Of a stretch of 64,000 nucleotides of DNA, positions 45,220 to 54,551 are shown one piece after another. Made by a program: the position numbers and the translations under genes. A model generated the notes under the pieces. It worked only from the letters and a program-made list of their open reading frames with translations. It was not told the origin of the DNA and did not search any database. The stretch is from Chryseobacterium vrystaatense (GTDB lineage Bacteria > Bacteroidota > Bacteroidia > Flavobacteriales > Weeksellaceae): assembly GCF_000737765.1 (NCBI RefSeq), contig NZ_JPRI01000008.1:1-64000 (forward strand). The letters run 5' to 3'. Numbering within the stretch: position 1 is the stretch's first letter; the number at the start of each line of letters is the position of its first letter.

Positions 45220-45855
45220 ATGAAAATATTAGTCATTGGAGCAAATGGGAGAGTAGGATCTCTTTTAGTTACTAAACTAGCTGCTCAGCATCAGGTTTTA
45301 GCGGGCTCTAGAAATCCAGATTCACCAAATAATGCTGATAATATTGAGCAGGTTTACATGGATCTGCTCAGCGATGTTGATACGCTTGCAGAAAGTATGA
45401 ATGGTGTTGATGCCATTTATTTTGTTTCCGGGTCGCGTGGGAAAAATCTTTTACAGATAGATTTACATGGAGCAATTAAAACCATGCAAGCTGCAGAAAA
45501 AGCCGGGGTTAAACGTTATATAATGCTGAGCTCAGTTTTTGCATTGAGACCCGAACGCTGGAATGAGTCTTTTCTAAGTGATTTAGCTGATTATAATATT
45601 GCCAAGCACTATGCTGATCTTTATCTTACTACTCAAACCCAACTCGATTACACGATTTTACAGCCCGGAGCGCTTAAAGAAGAGCAAGGAACTGGAAAAA
45701 TAGAAACCCAAGTTACCAATCCTGGATCTAATTCTATTGCCAATGTGGTAGATACCCTTGTTGCAGTTTTAGAGAATAATTCAACAATTGGTAAGGTAAT
45801 TTTAATGCATGATGGGGATACTCCAATTGCCGAAGCATTAGATGAAATCTTATAA
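45220..45855 (+). CDS. NAD(P)-binding NmrA/SDR-like protein
   Basis: The protein has 211 residues. The Rossmann motif is ILVIGANGRVGS (residues 3-14). It resembles atypical short-chain dehydrogenases (NAD(P)H-binding, PF13460-like), with GVDAIYFVSGS and KRYIMLSSVFAL. Members act as oxidoreductases or redox sensors. It forms an operon with the AraC regulator gene. Confidence 0.82.
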   Translation: MKILVIGANGRVGSLLVTKLAAQHQVLAGSRNPDSPNNADNIEQVYMDLLSDVDTLAESMNGVDAIYFVSGSRGKNLLQIDLHGAIKTMQAAEKAGVKRYIMLSSVFALRPERWNESFLSDLADYNIAKHYADLYLTTQTQLDYTILQPGALKEEQGTGKIETQVTNPGSNSIANVVDTLVAVLENNSTIGKVILMHDGDTPIAEALDEIL

Positions 45856-45976
45856 TTCAGTTATTAAATATTTTCTCAACATATTCTCATTTTCGCATTA
45901 AATATTTTCCATATCAAATCTGATTTAAAGCGGAAATTTCAACATTTCATTTCACAATTTCTAATCCTCAAAAAAG

Positions 45977-46041
45977 GACTAATTAGTCAAAATCTTTGAA
46001 CTAATTAGAAAAAGCATTCCATTATCGTCATTGTACCTTTG
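45977..46041 (+). promoter_or_regulatory. Paired CTAATTAG operator and TAnnTTTG -7 element
   Basis: The palindrome GACTAATTAGTC (45977-45988) and a second CTAATTAG (46001-46008) start 22 bases apart, about two helical turns. Further down, TACCTTTG (46034-46041) fits the Bacteroidota -7 consensus TAnnTTTG. A matching -33 element is not obvious at the usual spacing. The site is about 85 bases upstream of the NTF2-like lipoprotein gene. Confidence 0.5.
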
Positions 46042-46125
46042 TTATAGAAGAAGAGCTTAATTATTCTGTTCAAAAACACAGTTAATTATGCTCAAAAATT
46101 AACAATACTCAAAAAAGGACGATTT

Positions 46126-46686
46126 ATGAAAAACATTCAAAACCGTAAAAAAATCATTTCGGGTTTCGCAAATTCTAATCCTGATGGGTTAAGGCAAAAC
46201 ATTGGAAGAATATCGAAGAAGATATTTTCTTCAGTCCCAACGGTAGCAATTATCTCAGCCTTGACAATTGGCGGATTATTAATTTCCTGTCAAGGTAATA
46301 ACAATCAAAATAATAAAACAGAAGTTATGCAAAACAATCAAGAACAAAAAGAAGCTATCCTGAAAGCAATAGATTTATATGTTGAAGCAGGAAGAAAAGG
46401 AGACGGCAATATTGCAAAACCTGCATTCGCATCAACCGCAACCATGTCATGGTCTGAAGAAGGAGCATTGAAAAGTGTTCCGATACAGACACTTTTTGAC
46501 GGATTTTCGGCAGCAGAGCCTATGGAAGCAAATTATAAACTAACTACTTTAGATGTGGAAGGTGATGCTGCGATTGTGAGAATTGAATCTCAATTTGGAC
46601 CGAACAAATATGCCGATATGTTTACACTGGTGAAAGACGGCAATGATTGGAAAATTATCAGTAAAATTTATCAAACCATAAAATAA
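46126..46686 (+). CDS. NTF2-like (lumazine-binding type) lipoprotein
   Basis: The protein has 186 residues. There is a long basic lead, a hydrophobic segment (VAIISALTIGGLLISC) and a lipobox-like LLISCQG at about residue 55. The soluble domain (75-186) matches the SnoaL/NTF2 or putative lumazine-binding fold (EAILKAIDLYVEAGRKGD, then VPIQTLFDGF, ending DGNDWKIISKIYQ). The unusual long n-region could mean that a later start is used. Its stop codon overlaps the next ATG by one base. Confidence 0.75.
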   Translation: MKNIQNRKKIISGFANSNPDGLRQNIGRISKKIFSSVPTVAIISALTIGGLLISCQGNNNQNNKTEVMQNNQEQKEAILKAIDLYVEAGRKGDGNIAKPAFASTATMSWSEEGALKSVPIQTLFDGFSAAEPMEANYKLTTLDVEGDAAIVRIESQFGPNKYADMFTLVKDGNDWKIISKIYQTIK

Positions 46687-47072
46687 TGTCAGCAAATAAA
46701 AATATTAACACCGTTCAGGATTATGAAGAGGTCTTGGCGGCAATGGAAGGCTATGTCAATGGACTTAAAACAGGAAATGTAGCAGAATTAAAAAAGACCT
46801 TCCATCAGGATGCGATCATGTATGGTCATTTAGGTAATGATCTGTCGCAAGGAAGTGTAGATAATCTGTACACTTATGTGGAGAAATTTGGCGCAGCGCC
46901 CAACATCAAAACCAATCTTACGGTTTTACATAAAACACCCACCACAGCAGTTGTCCGTATTGAAATGGAACACGATGCTGCCGATGAAGATTTTACAGAT
47001 TTTCATTCATTAATCAAAATTGATGGATCTTGGAAAGTTGTTGCAAAACTTTTTCATCTCTACGATAAATAA
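46686..47072 (+). CDS. NTF2-like (lumazine-binding type) protein
   Basis: The protein has 128 residues with no signal peptide. It has the same fold family as the previous gene (EVLAAMEGYVNGLKTGNVAE, then HSLIKIDGSWKVVAKLFHLY). Such small cone-shaped domains act as small enzymes or ligand-binding proteins. It is translationally coupled to the gene before it and lies 80 bases upstream of the old yellow enzyme gene. Confidence 0.8.
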   Translation: MSANKNINTVQDYEEVLAAMEGYVNGLKTGNVAELKKTFHQDAIMYGHLGNDLSQGSVDNLYTYVEKFGAAPNIKTNLTVLHKTPTTAVVRIEMEHDAADEDFTDFHSLIKIDGSWKVVAKLFHLYDK

Positions 47073-47152
47073 TTAAAAATCATTCCGTTAAAGTTTTTAC
47101 TGGAAGCACCATATTGCTTCCAGCGGGAACTTTTGCGTCAAAAAAAATAAAA

Positions 47153-48223
47153 ATGTCAAAATTATTCAGTCCGCTGACTGTAAAATCAGTTACGTTTAAA
47201 AATAGAATCATCACTTCTCCAATGTGTATGTATATGGGCGAAGATGGATTTGCAAGTGATTGGCACTTGATTCATTATGGTTCGAGAGCAATGGGAGGCG
47301 CAGGTGCAGTAATGCTGGAAGCAACAGCTGTTAGAGCCGACGGACGTATTGGAGTTGGAGATTTGGGAATCTGGAAAGATGAACATATCGAAATGCTTAC
47401 CAAGATAACATCATTTATAAAAAGTACCGGATCTGTTCCTGCAATTCAATTGGCACACGCCGGAAGAAAAGGAAGTACTTGGGCTTCAGGACGTGAAAGC
47501 CACCCATTAATGCCCGATGAAGAAAATGGGTGGGAAGTGATTGCGCCATCTGCTGTTGCATTTTCCCCAACAATGCAAACGCCCCGGGAAATGACTTTGG
47601 AAGTTATCGGAGAGCTTCAAAAAGCCTTTGCAGATGCTGCCGTGAGAGCATTAAAGGCTGGTTTTGAAATGATCGAGATTCACAGTGCTCACGGTTATCT
47701 GATCAACGAATTTTTATCACCTATTCCAAACAAAAGAACCGATCATTATGGCGGAAGCATTGAAAACAGAGCAAGGTTTTTATTTGAAATTATAGATAAA
47801 GTAAAAGCTGTATGGCCTTCTGAACTTCCAATTGCCGTTCGTATTTCGGCTACAGACTGGATGGAAGATGGTTGGAATATTGATGATTCAGTATGGTTAA
47901 GTAAAAAATTATCAGAAAGGGGAATTGACATTGTTGATGTTTCTTCCGGAGGTACCGTTCCGAATGCTAAAATTACAGTAGGCCCAGGTTATCAATTACC
48001 TTTTGCAAGTACCATTAAACATGAGTTGAAAGATCAATTACTGGTAGGAACGGTAGGTATGATCACCAATGCACACCAGGCAGAAACGATCTTGACTAAT
48101 GGAGATGCCGATCTTATTTTTATAGGCCGGGAACTTTTACGAAATCCTTATTTTCCATTAGAGGCTGCAAAACAGCTTCGTTCTGAAATCCCGGTTCCTA
48201 AACCTTATGAGCTTGCCTTTTAA
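47153..48223 (+). CDS. Old yellow enzyme, YqjM-like NADH:flavin oxidoreductase
   Basis: The protein has 356 residues from ATG 47153; the frame upstream to 47114 is not needed. It is a TIM-barrel FMN enzyme of the YqjM class. Visible motifs are ITSPMCMY (residue-26 Cys region), QLAHAGRKG (about 103), HSAHGYLINEFLSP (about 175) and HYGGSIENR (about 200). It reduces activated C=C bonds of enones, nitro compounds or quinones. Its neighbours suggest a detoxification or redox operon. Confidence 0.92.
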   Translation: MSKLFSPLTVKSVTFKNRIITSPMCMYMGEDGFASDWHLIHYGSRAMGGAGAVMLEATAVRADGRIGVGDLGIWKDEHIEMLTKITSFIKSTGSVPAIQLAHAGRKGSTWASGRESHPLMPDEENGWEVIAPSAVAFSPTMQTPREMTLEVIGELQKAFADAAVRALKAGFEMIEIHSAHGYLINEFLSPIPNKRTDHYGGSIENRARFLFEIIDKVKAVWPSELPIAVRISATDWMEDGWNIDDSVWLSKKLSERGIDIVDVSSGGTVPNAKITVGPGYQLPFASTIKHELKDQLLVGTVGMITNAHQAETILTNGDADLIFIGRELLRNPYFPLEAAKQLRSEIPVPKPYELAF

Positions 48224-48241
48224 TATAAAAAAACAAATTTT

Positions 48242-48520
48242 ATGAGTATTTACTTAACGGTGATTGTGCAGGCAAAGCCTGAGCATCAGCAAGAGATAAA
48301 AGAGCTTTTATACAGCCTCCCGGAATTATCTAAGAAAGAAGAGGCTTGCATCGAATACGATGTTCACCAGAGTATTGATGATGAAAATACTTTTATCCTT
48401 AATGAAAAATGGGAAAGTGTAGATGGCTTAAATCTCCATAATGAACAATCGTATTCAAAGGCGTTTTTTGCGTCTTTCGACAAATTACAAGAGCAACCGG
48501 TTATGTATCGATCCAAATAA
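48242..48520 (+). CDS. Antibiotic biosynthesis monooxygenase-like protein
   Basis: The protein has 92 residues of the ABM (PF03992) dimeric ferredoxin-like fold: VIVQAKPEHQQEIKELLYSL, then CIEYDVHQS and FILNEKWES. Family members oxidise quinone-like compounds or serve as small binding proteins. It starts 18 bases after the old yellow enzyme gene. Confidence 0.85.
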   Translation: MSIYLTVIVQAKPEHQQEIKELLYSLPELSKKEEACIEYDVHQSIDDENTFILNEKWESVDGLNLHNEQSYSKAFFASFDKLQEQPVMYRSK

Positions 48521-48560
48521 TTTTTAGTAGAATTTATAATCATTTATAAAATTTAGAAAT

Positions 48561-49304
48561 ATGAAAAAAATAAATGAGTCTGTAACCATTATTACCGGAG
48601 CATCTTCCGGAATTGGTGCGGCAACAGCATTGAAATTAGCCAAAGCCGGAAGCTGTATTATTTTGGTATCCAGAGCGGATGATAAAATAGAAAAAGTAAA
48701 ACGACAGATTGAAGAAGAAGGAGGTAAAGCCGAAATATTTGTTGCAGACGTAACAGACATTGGCCAAATGAAAGCGATGGTTGATTTTACTATTGATAAG
48801 TTCGGAAGAGTAGATAATTTGGTCAATAATGCAGGTTTGATGTTGTTTTCACAATGGAAGGACGTTGCGATTGATGAATGGAATTCGATGATTGACACCA
48901 ATATCAAAGGCTATTTAAATGCCATTGCAGCTGTACTTCCCAAGCTGTTGGAGCAGAGATCAGGTCATGTTCTCAATATGGGATCTGTGGCGGGAATCAA
49001 TATCGATGTCGGTGCAGGAATCTACCACGGAACTAAGTTTTTCGTCCGGGCAATTACCGAAAGTTTAAGAAAAGAAGTTTCTGTTCATAAAGGCATCAAG
49101 ATAAGCCTGATAAGTCCGGGAGTGATCAACACTGGATGGGCAGATAAAGTGACCAACAAAGAAGGAGCAGAGATCGCTGCAGAGCTGAACAAGCAGGCTA
49201 TTGAGCCAGATGATATTGCCAATGCTGTCCTGTTTGCATTTGATCAACCTGATAATGTTAACGTGAATGACATTGTTATAAGCCCAACATTGCAAGACTG
49301 GTAA
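48561..49304 (+). CDS. Short-chain dehydrogenase/reductase
   Basis: The protein has 247 residues of the classical SDR family: TGASSGIG (residues 13-20), NNAG (about 90), catalytic Ser in NMGSVAG and YHGTK (Tyr/Lys at about 155-159). It is an NAD(P)-dependent alcohol or ketone oxidoreductase. It follows the monooxygenase gene by 40 bases in the same probable operon. Confidence 0.92.
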   Translation: MKKINESVTIITGASSGIGAATALKLAKAGSCIILVSRADDKIEKVKRQIEEEGGKAEIFVADVTDIGQMKAMVDFTIDKFGRVDNLVNNAGLMLFSQWKDVAIDEWNSMIDTNIKGYLNAIAAVLPKLLEQRSGHVLNMGSVAGINIDVGAGIYHGTKFFVRAITESLRKEVSVHKGIKISLISPGVINTGWADKVTNKEGAEIAAELNKQAIEPDDIANAVLFAFDQPDNVNVNDIVISPTLQDW

Positions 49305-49331
49305 TATTTAATAAAAAAAGAATTTTAAGTA

Positions 49332-49529
49332 ATGAATAAATATAATAAGCTATTTTCTCCTTTATCATTTGATAAAGGGATTAGTTTAAAAAACAGAATT
49401 GTGATGTCGCCAATGACCACTTGGGCATCGAATGAAGACTTTACCATATCTGATGAAGAAGTCGAATATTACCATAAAAGAGTTAATGGGGTAGGATTGG
49501 TGATTACAGGATCCTTAAAAGCTGTTTGA
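49332..49529 (+). pseudogene. N-terminal fragment of a second old yellow enzyme
   Basis: The frame of 65 residues begins LFSPLSFDKGISLKNRIVMS then PMTTWAS, the start of an OYE-family barrel distinct from the gene at 47153. It stops right after VGLVITGSLKAV, where a full enzyme would continue for about 300 residues. The following DNA encodes something unrelated, so the gene is truncated by a rearrangement. Confidence 0.75.
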
Positions 49530-49531
49530 AC

Positions 49532-49936
49532 ATGCAGCAAAATCATCTTTACTATGGGAATTTTTCCGAGGACGACAGAAATACTTTTATAGCAAGCATG
49601 CTCATCAGTGCAGGCTTTCACGTGAAGGATCAAACAAGGAAAAGTACCACGGAAACAGGAAAGTCTGCAGGGGAGGTAGATATTTTTATAGAAGATATTA
49701 ATGGTTATCCATTAAATATTATTGAGGCTCTTAATCTTTCGTCAGTAGTAAAGGATTATATTAAAACTCATATCGATAAGATTTTTAAAAATCATGATTT
49801 TAAATATCCATTAATACCTCTTGTGGAGGATAATTCTGTAGAATTTTCGGACTTGAGAAAATTTACAATTGTTCACAATCGTAATGGAACAAACGTAAAT
49901 ATGCATCATATTGTTATGAATTTAGCAAAAAAATAA
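49532..49936 (+). CDS. Fragment or small protein with PD-(D/E)xK-like features
   Basis: The protein has 134 residues from ATG 49532. The stretch SAGEVDIFIEDINGYPLNII then EAL resembles the Asp ... Glu-x-hydrophobic core of restriction-endonuclease-like folds, as at the C-terminus of larger defence proteins. It directly abuts the truncated old yellow enzyme, and its start is not supported by an independent promoter, so it may be a 5'-truncated gene. The gap after it (49937-50287) carries a short frame with an early stop (IIEPINNAADLWTALNLKAG) and nothing else recognisable. Confidence 0.45.
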   Translation: MQQNHLYYGNFSEDDRNTFIASMLISAGFHVKDQTRKSTTETGKSAGEVDIFIEDINGYPLNIIEALNLSSVVKDYIKTHIDKIFKNHDFKYPLIPLVEDNSVEFSDLRKFTIVHNRNGTNVNMHHIVMNLAKK

Positions 49937-50287
49937 GTTTGCTGTTTTTTGTCTTAGAATACATAAAAAAAAAACAAATCTGTTAATTTTTTTAAAGAAA
50001 AAAAGAGATGTTTATCTTGTAATAATATTTTAGTTTTTTGCAGTTATAAATTGTAACTTTTATCCAAAATAAACTAACCATGAATTTTTAACAATTTGAA
50101 TATCAGGATATTATTGAGCCAATTAATAATGCAGCGGATTTATGGACAGCATTAAATCTTAAAGCAGGTATTTGACATTACTATATTCAAACCAAAGAAA
50201 ACTTCTTTTTTTAGCGTTAAAAAAAGTCTTGAAAAATTACGAAGAATAAGAAGTGTAATATTCTAAATTTGTAATTTATATTATAAA

Positions 50288-50848
50288 ATGAATCCATTAA
50301 TAAAAAAATTCAAAGAATACGGATATATTTCGGAGCAAGTTGAGAAAGAACTTGAATTAAATATCAAAACTCAGTTAAGGCCGAAAGGAGATTTTTTTGT
50401 TAAAAAGGGGCAGGTAACTTCTAGTTTATTTGTAATTGAGAAAGGTTTAGTTCGTTCTTATTTTGAGAAAAATAACTCTGAATTCAATTCATGGTTTGGG
50501 TTTGAAAATATTATTTTAGGTTCTATACTTCCTCTATTTTACAATGCTCCTTCAAAAGAAAATATCCAATTTTTAGAGCCGTCAATTATTCATTATATTT
50601 CAAATAGAACTTTGGAAGAGTTATATAAAAAACATAATGATCTCAATACTATTGGACGAAAAATGACAGAAGAATATTGTGTCGTTTTAGAAGAAAGGAT
50701 AAGTTCCCTCCAAACAGAAAGTGCTGAAGAACGTTACAATTCCTTACTTAAAAATGAGCCGAATGCAATACAAAGAATTTCATTGGGGCATATCGCTTCT
50801 TATTTGGGAATAAAGCAAGAAACCCTAAGCAGAATTAGAAAGAAATAA
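50288..50848 (+). CDS. Crp/Fnr-family regulator
   Basis: The protein has 186 residues. A cyclic-nucleotide-binding-like beta-roll spans about 30-115 (FFVKKGQVTSSLFVIEKGLV). A C-terminal winged HTH follows (ISLGHIASYLGIKQETLSRI, about 163-182). This is the short Bacteroidota type that often controls neighbouring oxidoreductase genes. It stands before a broken reductase gene. Confidence 0.88.
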   Translation: MNPLIKKFKEYGYISEQVEKELELNIKTQLRPKGDFFVKKGQVTSSLFVIEKGLVRSYFEKNNSEFNSWFGFENIILGSILPLFYNAPSKENIQFLEPSIIHYISNRTLEELYKKHNDLNTIGRKMTEEYCVVLEERISSLQTESAEERYNSLLKNEPNAIQRISLGHIASYLGIKQETLSRIRKK

Positions 50849-50859
50849 AAGATTTTGAC

Positions 50860-51490
50860 TTGAGTCAAAAATCAATGGATGAATTTGCAGAAAGTTATTT
50901 TAATCTAAGTGATCAGTTTGAAAGTGATGGTGTGGTTATTGGTCAGAATAGTCTGCAGGAATTTTTCATTTCTGAATTATTCCAAGGGGATAATTATCCG
51001 CCAACAAAAAGTTTTCAGACTCACCTGTCATCTAAAACAGTATTTAAAACCACAGTTGTTTTCATTAGATAAAACCTCATATGAGAATAAAAATGGTTTT
51101 GAAAATAATATTATTGCGATGCTTAGTGAGAAGTTATCAGATGAATACCTAAATCATCTGTGTAATAATACATCTTATTTATTTGCTGGTTTAGATGGAA
51201 ATGATCTTTAATTAGCTATGGAAAAATTACATTTAGAATTTGGTCTTAAAAATCTATTGCTTGAAGGAGGAGGAATCATTAATGGTGGTTTTCTTCAAGC
51301 AGGTTTAATTGCAGAGCTAAGTCTGATGATTTATTCTGGTATTGATGAATTAAAAGGATTGCCAACCATTTTTGATTACAGAGGTAATGAGTATGAATTA
51401 TGGGCTTTAGGCCAGTCATTAGAGCATATTTCTACTGAAATATTACCAGACGGAATGGTTTGGATACGCTACAATCTTCATAAAAAATAG
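50860..51490 (+). pseudogene. Frameshifted RibD C-terminal-domain-like reductase
   Basis: Three consecutive frames carry parts of one dihydrofolate-reductase-like protein. The first has FESDGVVIGQNSLQEF (50860 to about 51030), the second ENNIIAMLSEKLSDEYLN (to 51211), and the third LHLEFGLKNLLLEGGGIING then GGFLQAGLIAELSL (51218-51490). The order matches RibD reductases, but frameshifts separate the parts and the usual N-terminus is absent. It is not expected to be functional. Confidence 0.75.
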
Positions 51491-51604
51491 AAATTTTTAA
51501 TATAGATTTTTGTAGATACTAAAATATGTTATTTTATTTGACTTTTATCAAATTAAGCTCTTAACATTGGGTATACTTTTGTCTCATAAATTAATTATAT
51601 AATT

Positions 51605-52465
51605 ATGATATTGATTACAGGGGCATCAGGAAACTTAGGAACGGCTGTTATTAAAAATTTTGTAAAATTATTTCCTGATATTAGGATAGCTGGTCTTTTT
51701 AGAGATCCAAAAAAATCTAAAGTATCCACTGAAAGTATTGATATACGTATTGGAGACTATTCTGATAAAGAGTCTTTAGTAAATGCATTTAAAGGGATTG
51801 AAAAACTATTATTGATAAGCAGTAGTAATAATGATGCTTTGCAAGAACATAAAAATGTTATTGATGTCGCAGTTGAAACGGGTGTTAGACATATTTTTTA
51901 TACGAGTGGAGCATTAAATTGTAATGTAGAAAATTCAAAATTAGAGTCTTTGGCTGATTCCTATATTACCACTGAAAACTATATTATAAAAAGTGGTTTA
52001 CCGTATACTATTTTTCGAAATGGTCTATATGCAGAAACGATTCCTGATTTCATAGGATATGAAGCATTATATACGGGGATCTATTTTCCTGCCGGAATGG
52101 GTAAGGCTTCCTTTATAAAGAGAGCAGAGATTGGAGAAGCAATCGCTAATGTTTTAGGAACTGAGGGACACAAAAATAAAGTGTATTTAACAACTACTCA
52201 GCCTACTTATTCATTTAATGAAATTGCTCAGATTCTTTCAGAATTGTCAGGTGCGGAAGTTTCATATTTCAGTCCGGAACCGGAAGAATACGAAACAAGA
52301 TTAAGAGAGTATGGGGTAAGCGAAGGAGATATTTGGTTTTCAAAGCTTTTTGCCGAAGTAATTAAGAACGAAGAATATGATATAAAAGGTTCTGATATCG
52401 AGCAATTGTTGGGACGTAAACCAACTGATTTAAAAACATATTTAAAAGAAACATTTTTAGATTAA
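51605..52465 (+). CDS. NmrA-like NAD(P)-binding protein
   Basis: The protein has 286 residues with Rossmann motif ITGASGNLGTAV (about 4-15). It resembles QorB/NmrA-type atypical SDRs that bind NADPH (HIFYTSGALN, YTIFRNGLYAE). Its likely role is quinone reduction or redox sensing. It lies 6 bases before the SMR gene, so they form an operon. Confidence 0.88.
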   Translation: MILITGASGNLGTAVIKNFVKLFPDIRIAGLFRDPKKSKVSTESIDIRIGDYSDKESLVNAFKGIEKLLLISSSNNDALQEHKNVIDVAVETGVRHIFYTSGALNCNVENSKLESLADSYITTENYIIKSGLPYTIFRNGLYAETIPDFIGYEALYTGIYFPAGMGKASFIKRAEIGEAIANVLGTEGHKNKVYLTTTQPTYSFNEIAQILSELSGAEVSYFSPEPEEYETRLREYGVSEGDIWFSKLFAEVIKNEEYDIKGSDIEQLLGRKPTDLKTYLKETFLD

Positions 52466-52471
52466 AATTAT

Positions 52472-52798
52472 ATGAAGTATTTATTTCTTGCTTTAGCCAT
52501 TATATTTGAAGTAATTGGTTCCAGCTTTATGAAAGCATCTGATGGATTTAGCAAATTTTTTCCTTCTGTTATTGTCATTGCAGCTTATGTTGTGTGTTTT
52601 TATTTCTTATCACTGGCATTAAAAACAATTCCATTAGGGATCGCTTATGCTGTATGGGCAGGATTGGGCATTGTCCTTACAGCAGCCGTTTCTGTTTTTA
52701 TCTTCAAACAAAAACTGGATCTGGCAGCATTTGTTGGAATTGCTTTCATAATTATTGGAGTAGTAATTATGAATTTCTTTTCTAAAACTGCGCATTAA
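52472..52798 (+). CDS. Small multidrug resistance (SMR) efflux protein
   Basis: The protein has 108 residues and four membrane helices. The conserved Glu of SMR proteins is present in helix 1 (LALAIIFEVIGSSFMKAS, Glu at about residue 13), with GIAYAVWAGLGIV in helix 3. It exports cationic compounds as a dimer driven by protons. It is coupled to the NmrA-like gene. Confidence 0.92.
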   Translation: MKYLFLALAIIFEVIGSSFMKASDGFSKFFPSVIVIAAYVVCFYFLSLALKTIPLGIAYAVWAGLGIVLTAAVSVFIFKQKLDLAAFVGIAFIIIGVVIMNFFSKTAH

Positions 52799-53035
52799 CC
52801 GATAATGCAAATTTACAATCCATTTTAAAAGAAATCAATCTATTCAATAATTTATAGAATAACGAAACTAGGGGTTACTTCCTAAATGATTTTTTGGAAT
52901 AAATTAGGATTGACGAATGTATTACTATTAACGTAAATCGTTGAATTCATTATTTGCAATAAAGGTATTCAGACTTTTTAGATTTTATAATTTTCTTAAT
53001 TTTAAAAATCATGCATGCAATAAAATTTAAACTTA

Positions 53036-53073
53036 CTCAAGCGATTTGAAATACCTATTTCAAATCGCTTGAG
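53036..53073. repeat. Perfect 17-bp inverted repeat
   Basis: CTCAAGCGATTTGAAAT and ATTTCAAATCGCTTGAG are separated by ACCT. There is no T tract right after, so it may be a terminator-like hairpin, an attachment or operator site, or a remnant of a mobile element. It lies in the 660-base gap 52799-53460, which otherwise holds only the possible transposase scrap at 53132. Confidence 0.75.
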
Positions 53074-53131
53074 AATCATTTTATAACTATCGATCCAATC
53101 ATTTGTTCTTTTGATGGAATATCACTTTCTA

Positions 53132-53209
53132 TAAGGTTTTGTCACCCAATATGCGTTTAGTGCGCTGTCTGGTATTTCCTACTAATCGGTAAGAGAAGCC
53201 ATCGAATTT
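53132..53209 (-). pseudogene. Possible transposase scrap
   Basis: On the minus strand a 26-codon open stretch reads DGFSYRLVGNTRQRTKRILG, which resembles the start of some DDE transposases (YRLVES..., RVCHRT...). Stops follow at once, so only a scrap remains. The identification is weak. Confidence 0.25.
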
Positions 53210-53460
53210 CTATTTTTAATTTGTATAGATACTAATGATCTCAGTCAGATGTGCTGTTGGTTTAAACCCCCATATGCTTTTGATAAACTTGTTGTTATTT
53301 TTTCTACTTCTATTGTATATTTGTTAAGTATATACAAAGAAGCGGGAGTGTAAGCTCTTATGCTTATTGTATCATTTCCATAAATCCCCATGCAGGTTTT
53401 ACCAATTTTAAACGCTATACTCAAAAATATAACTCAAAGTGTTGTAACCCCCCACTTAAC

Positions 53461-53784
53461 ATGGAGGAAATAGACCAAATAGTAACTAAAATTTATAATC
53501 TGAGAGGAAGTGTAAAACCGAGAAATAATGCTAAGAGACGGATTGTTTATGAAGATAAAATCAAAACAATAGATGAAAAGCGAAAAATTAATGGTAGAGT
53601 ATTAGGAAATGAAAGGTCTGAAAATACCTTTAATAGCTTAGTGGATTGTGTATCCAATTGGGATTATACAAAATATCCAAAAATCACTCAAAAAACATTA
53701 AGAATTGTATCAGGCAGATGTAAAAATACAGTTGAAAAATACTATCGTTGTGTACTGAACACTGTCAAAGGATTGGACAACTAA
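53461..53784 (+). CDS. Hypothetical basic protein, possible HTH
   Basis: The protein has 107 residues, rich in Lys/Arg. The C-terminal part ITQKTLRIVSGRCKNTVEKY could form a helix-turn-helix like those in plasmid or phage proteins. No family was recognised. It is preceded by a long non-coding gap and followed by about 150 bases up to the minus-strand cargo locus. Confidence 0.5.
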   Translation: MEEIDQIVTKIYNLRGSVKPRNNAKRRIVYEDKIKTIDEKRKINGRVLGNERSENTFNSLVDCVSNWDYTKYPKITQKTLRIVSGRCKNTVEKYYRCVLNTVKGLDN

Positions 53785-53936
53785 TTTAATGCATAATTTT
53801 TTACTATACAAAGTTTGTTTATTGTCTTGTAACCTATGGTGTAATAACTGTTTTATTCTATCTCAGGACGTTTTACCAAGTTTTAAGACTGAGTTATAAA
53901 ATAATAGTAATAGATGCCTGCAAGTGGCTTAAAATC

Positions 53937-53978
53937 AAAATGATTGGCTTTTCCTTCTGCGGTAGAACCAATCATTTT
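53937..53978. terminator. Terminator at the left end of the type VI cargo locus
   Basis: AAAATGATTGG and CCAATCATTTT form a perfect 11-bp stem around a 20-base loop, with A and T on the two sides. It lies just after the last minus-strand gene at 53983. Confidence 0.7.
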
Positions 53979-53982
53979 TAAT

Positions 53983-54495
53983 TTATTTGGATTTTGAAGT
54001 AAAACTTTCTATTTCACCTGTTGTTCTCGATTGAACATATATTAAATTATCGCAATCATCTTTTACAAAAGTATAATTTTGTGTTCTATATATTAAATTT
54101 CTACAGTTGTTTTCCTCTGATAGTAAAGAGGCTTTTAAATATTCGTTTGGAGTAGAATTATATTTTAATTTTTCTTCCTTTGCTGATTTTGCTTCTAAAT
54201 GTGCAACCGCAAAAATATATATGAAACCTACTATAATTAACATAATCAAACCAAAATGTGGTTGTTTGAATAAACATAAAATAGATGTAAATCCAATTAA
54301 AATCAAAAATATAGCTTTCTGTAACAATGAAAATTTATATACGCTAAACAAAATATAAAATACAGATATAATAAATATTATTAGAACAATTATTGAAATT
54401 ACTGTTATTCTTTTTTCTGTTGACTTTTTAAATAAGTCTGGTAGTATAATTGCCATAAGGGGGGATAATATGACAGATATAAATATTATAGGCAT
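53983..54495 (-). CDS. Membrane protein, possible immunity protein
   Basis: The protein has 170 residues with about four hydrophobic helices in residues 1-100, then a soluble tail with three Cys (NNCRNLIYR, VKDDCDNLIY). No family was recognised. Its place at the downstream end of a VgrG/PAAR/cargo locus suggests an immunity or accessory membrane protein; this is inference. Confidence 0.6.
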   Translation of the reverse strand: MPIIFISVILSPLMAIILPDLFKKSTEKRITVISIIVLIIFIISVFYILFSVYKFSLLQKAIFLILIGFTSILCLFKQPHFGLIMLIIVGFIYIFAVAHLEAKSAKEEKLKYNSTPNEYLKASLLSEENNCRNLIYRTQNYTFVKDDCDNLIYVQSRTTGEIESFTSKSK

Positions 54496-54551
54496 AAGCT
54501 TATTATATAATATCTCAATTGAATCTGAAATATTAAAATAATAAAAGTAAT

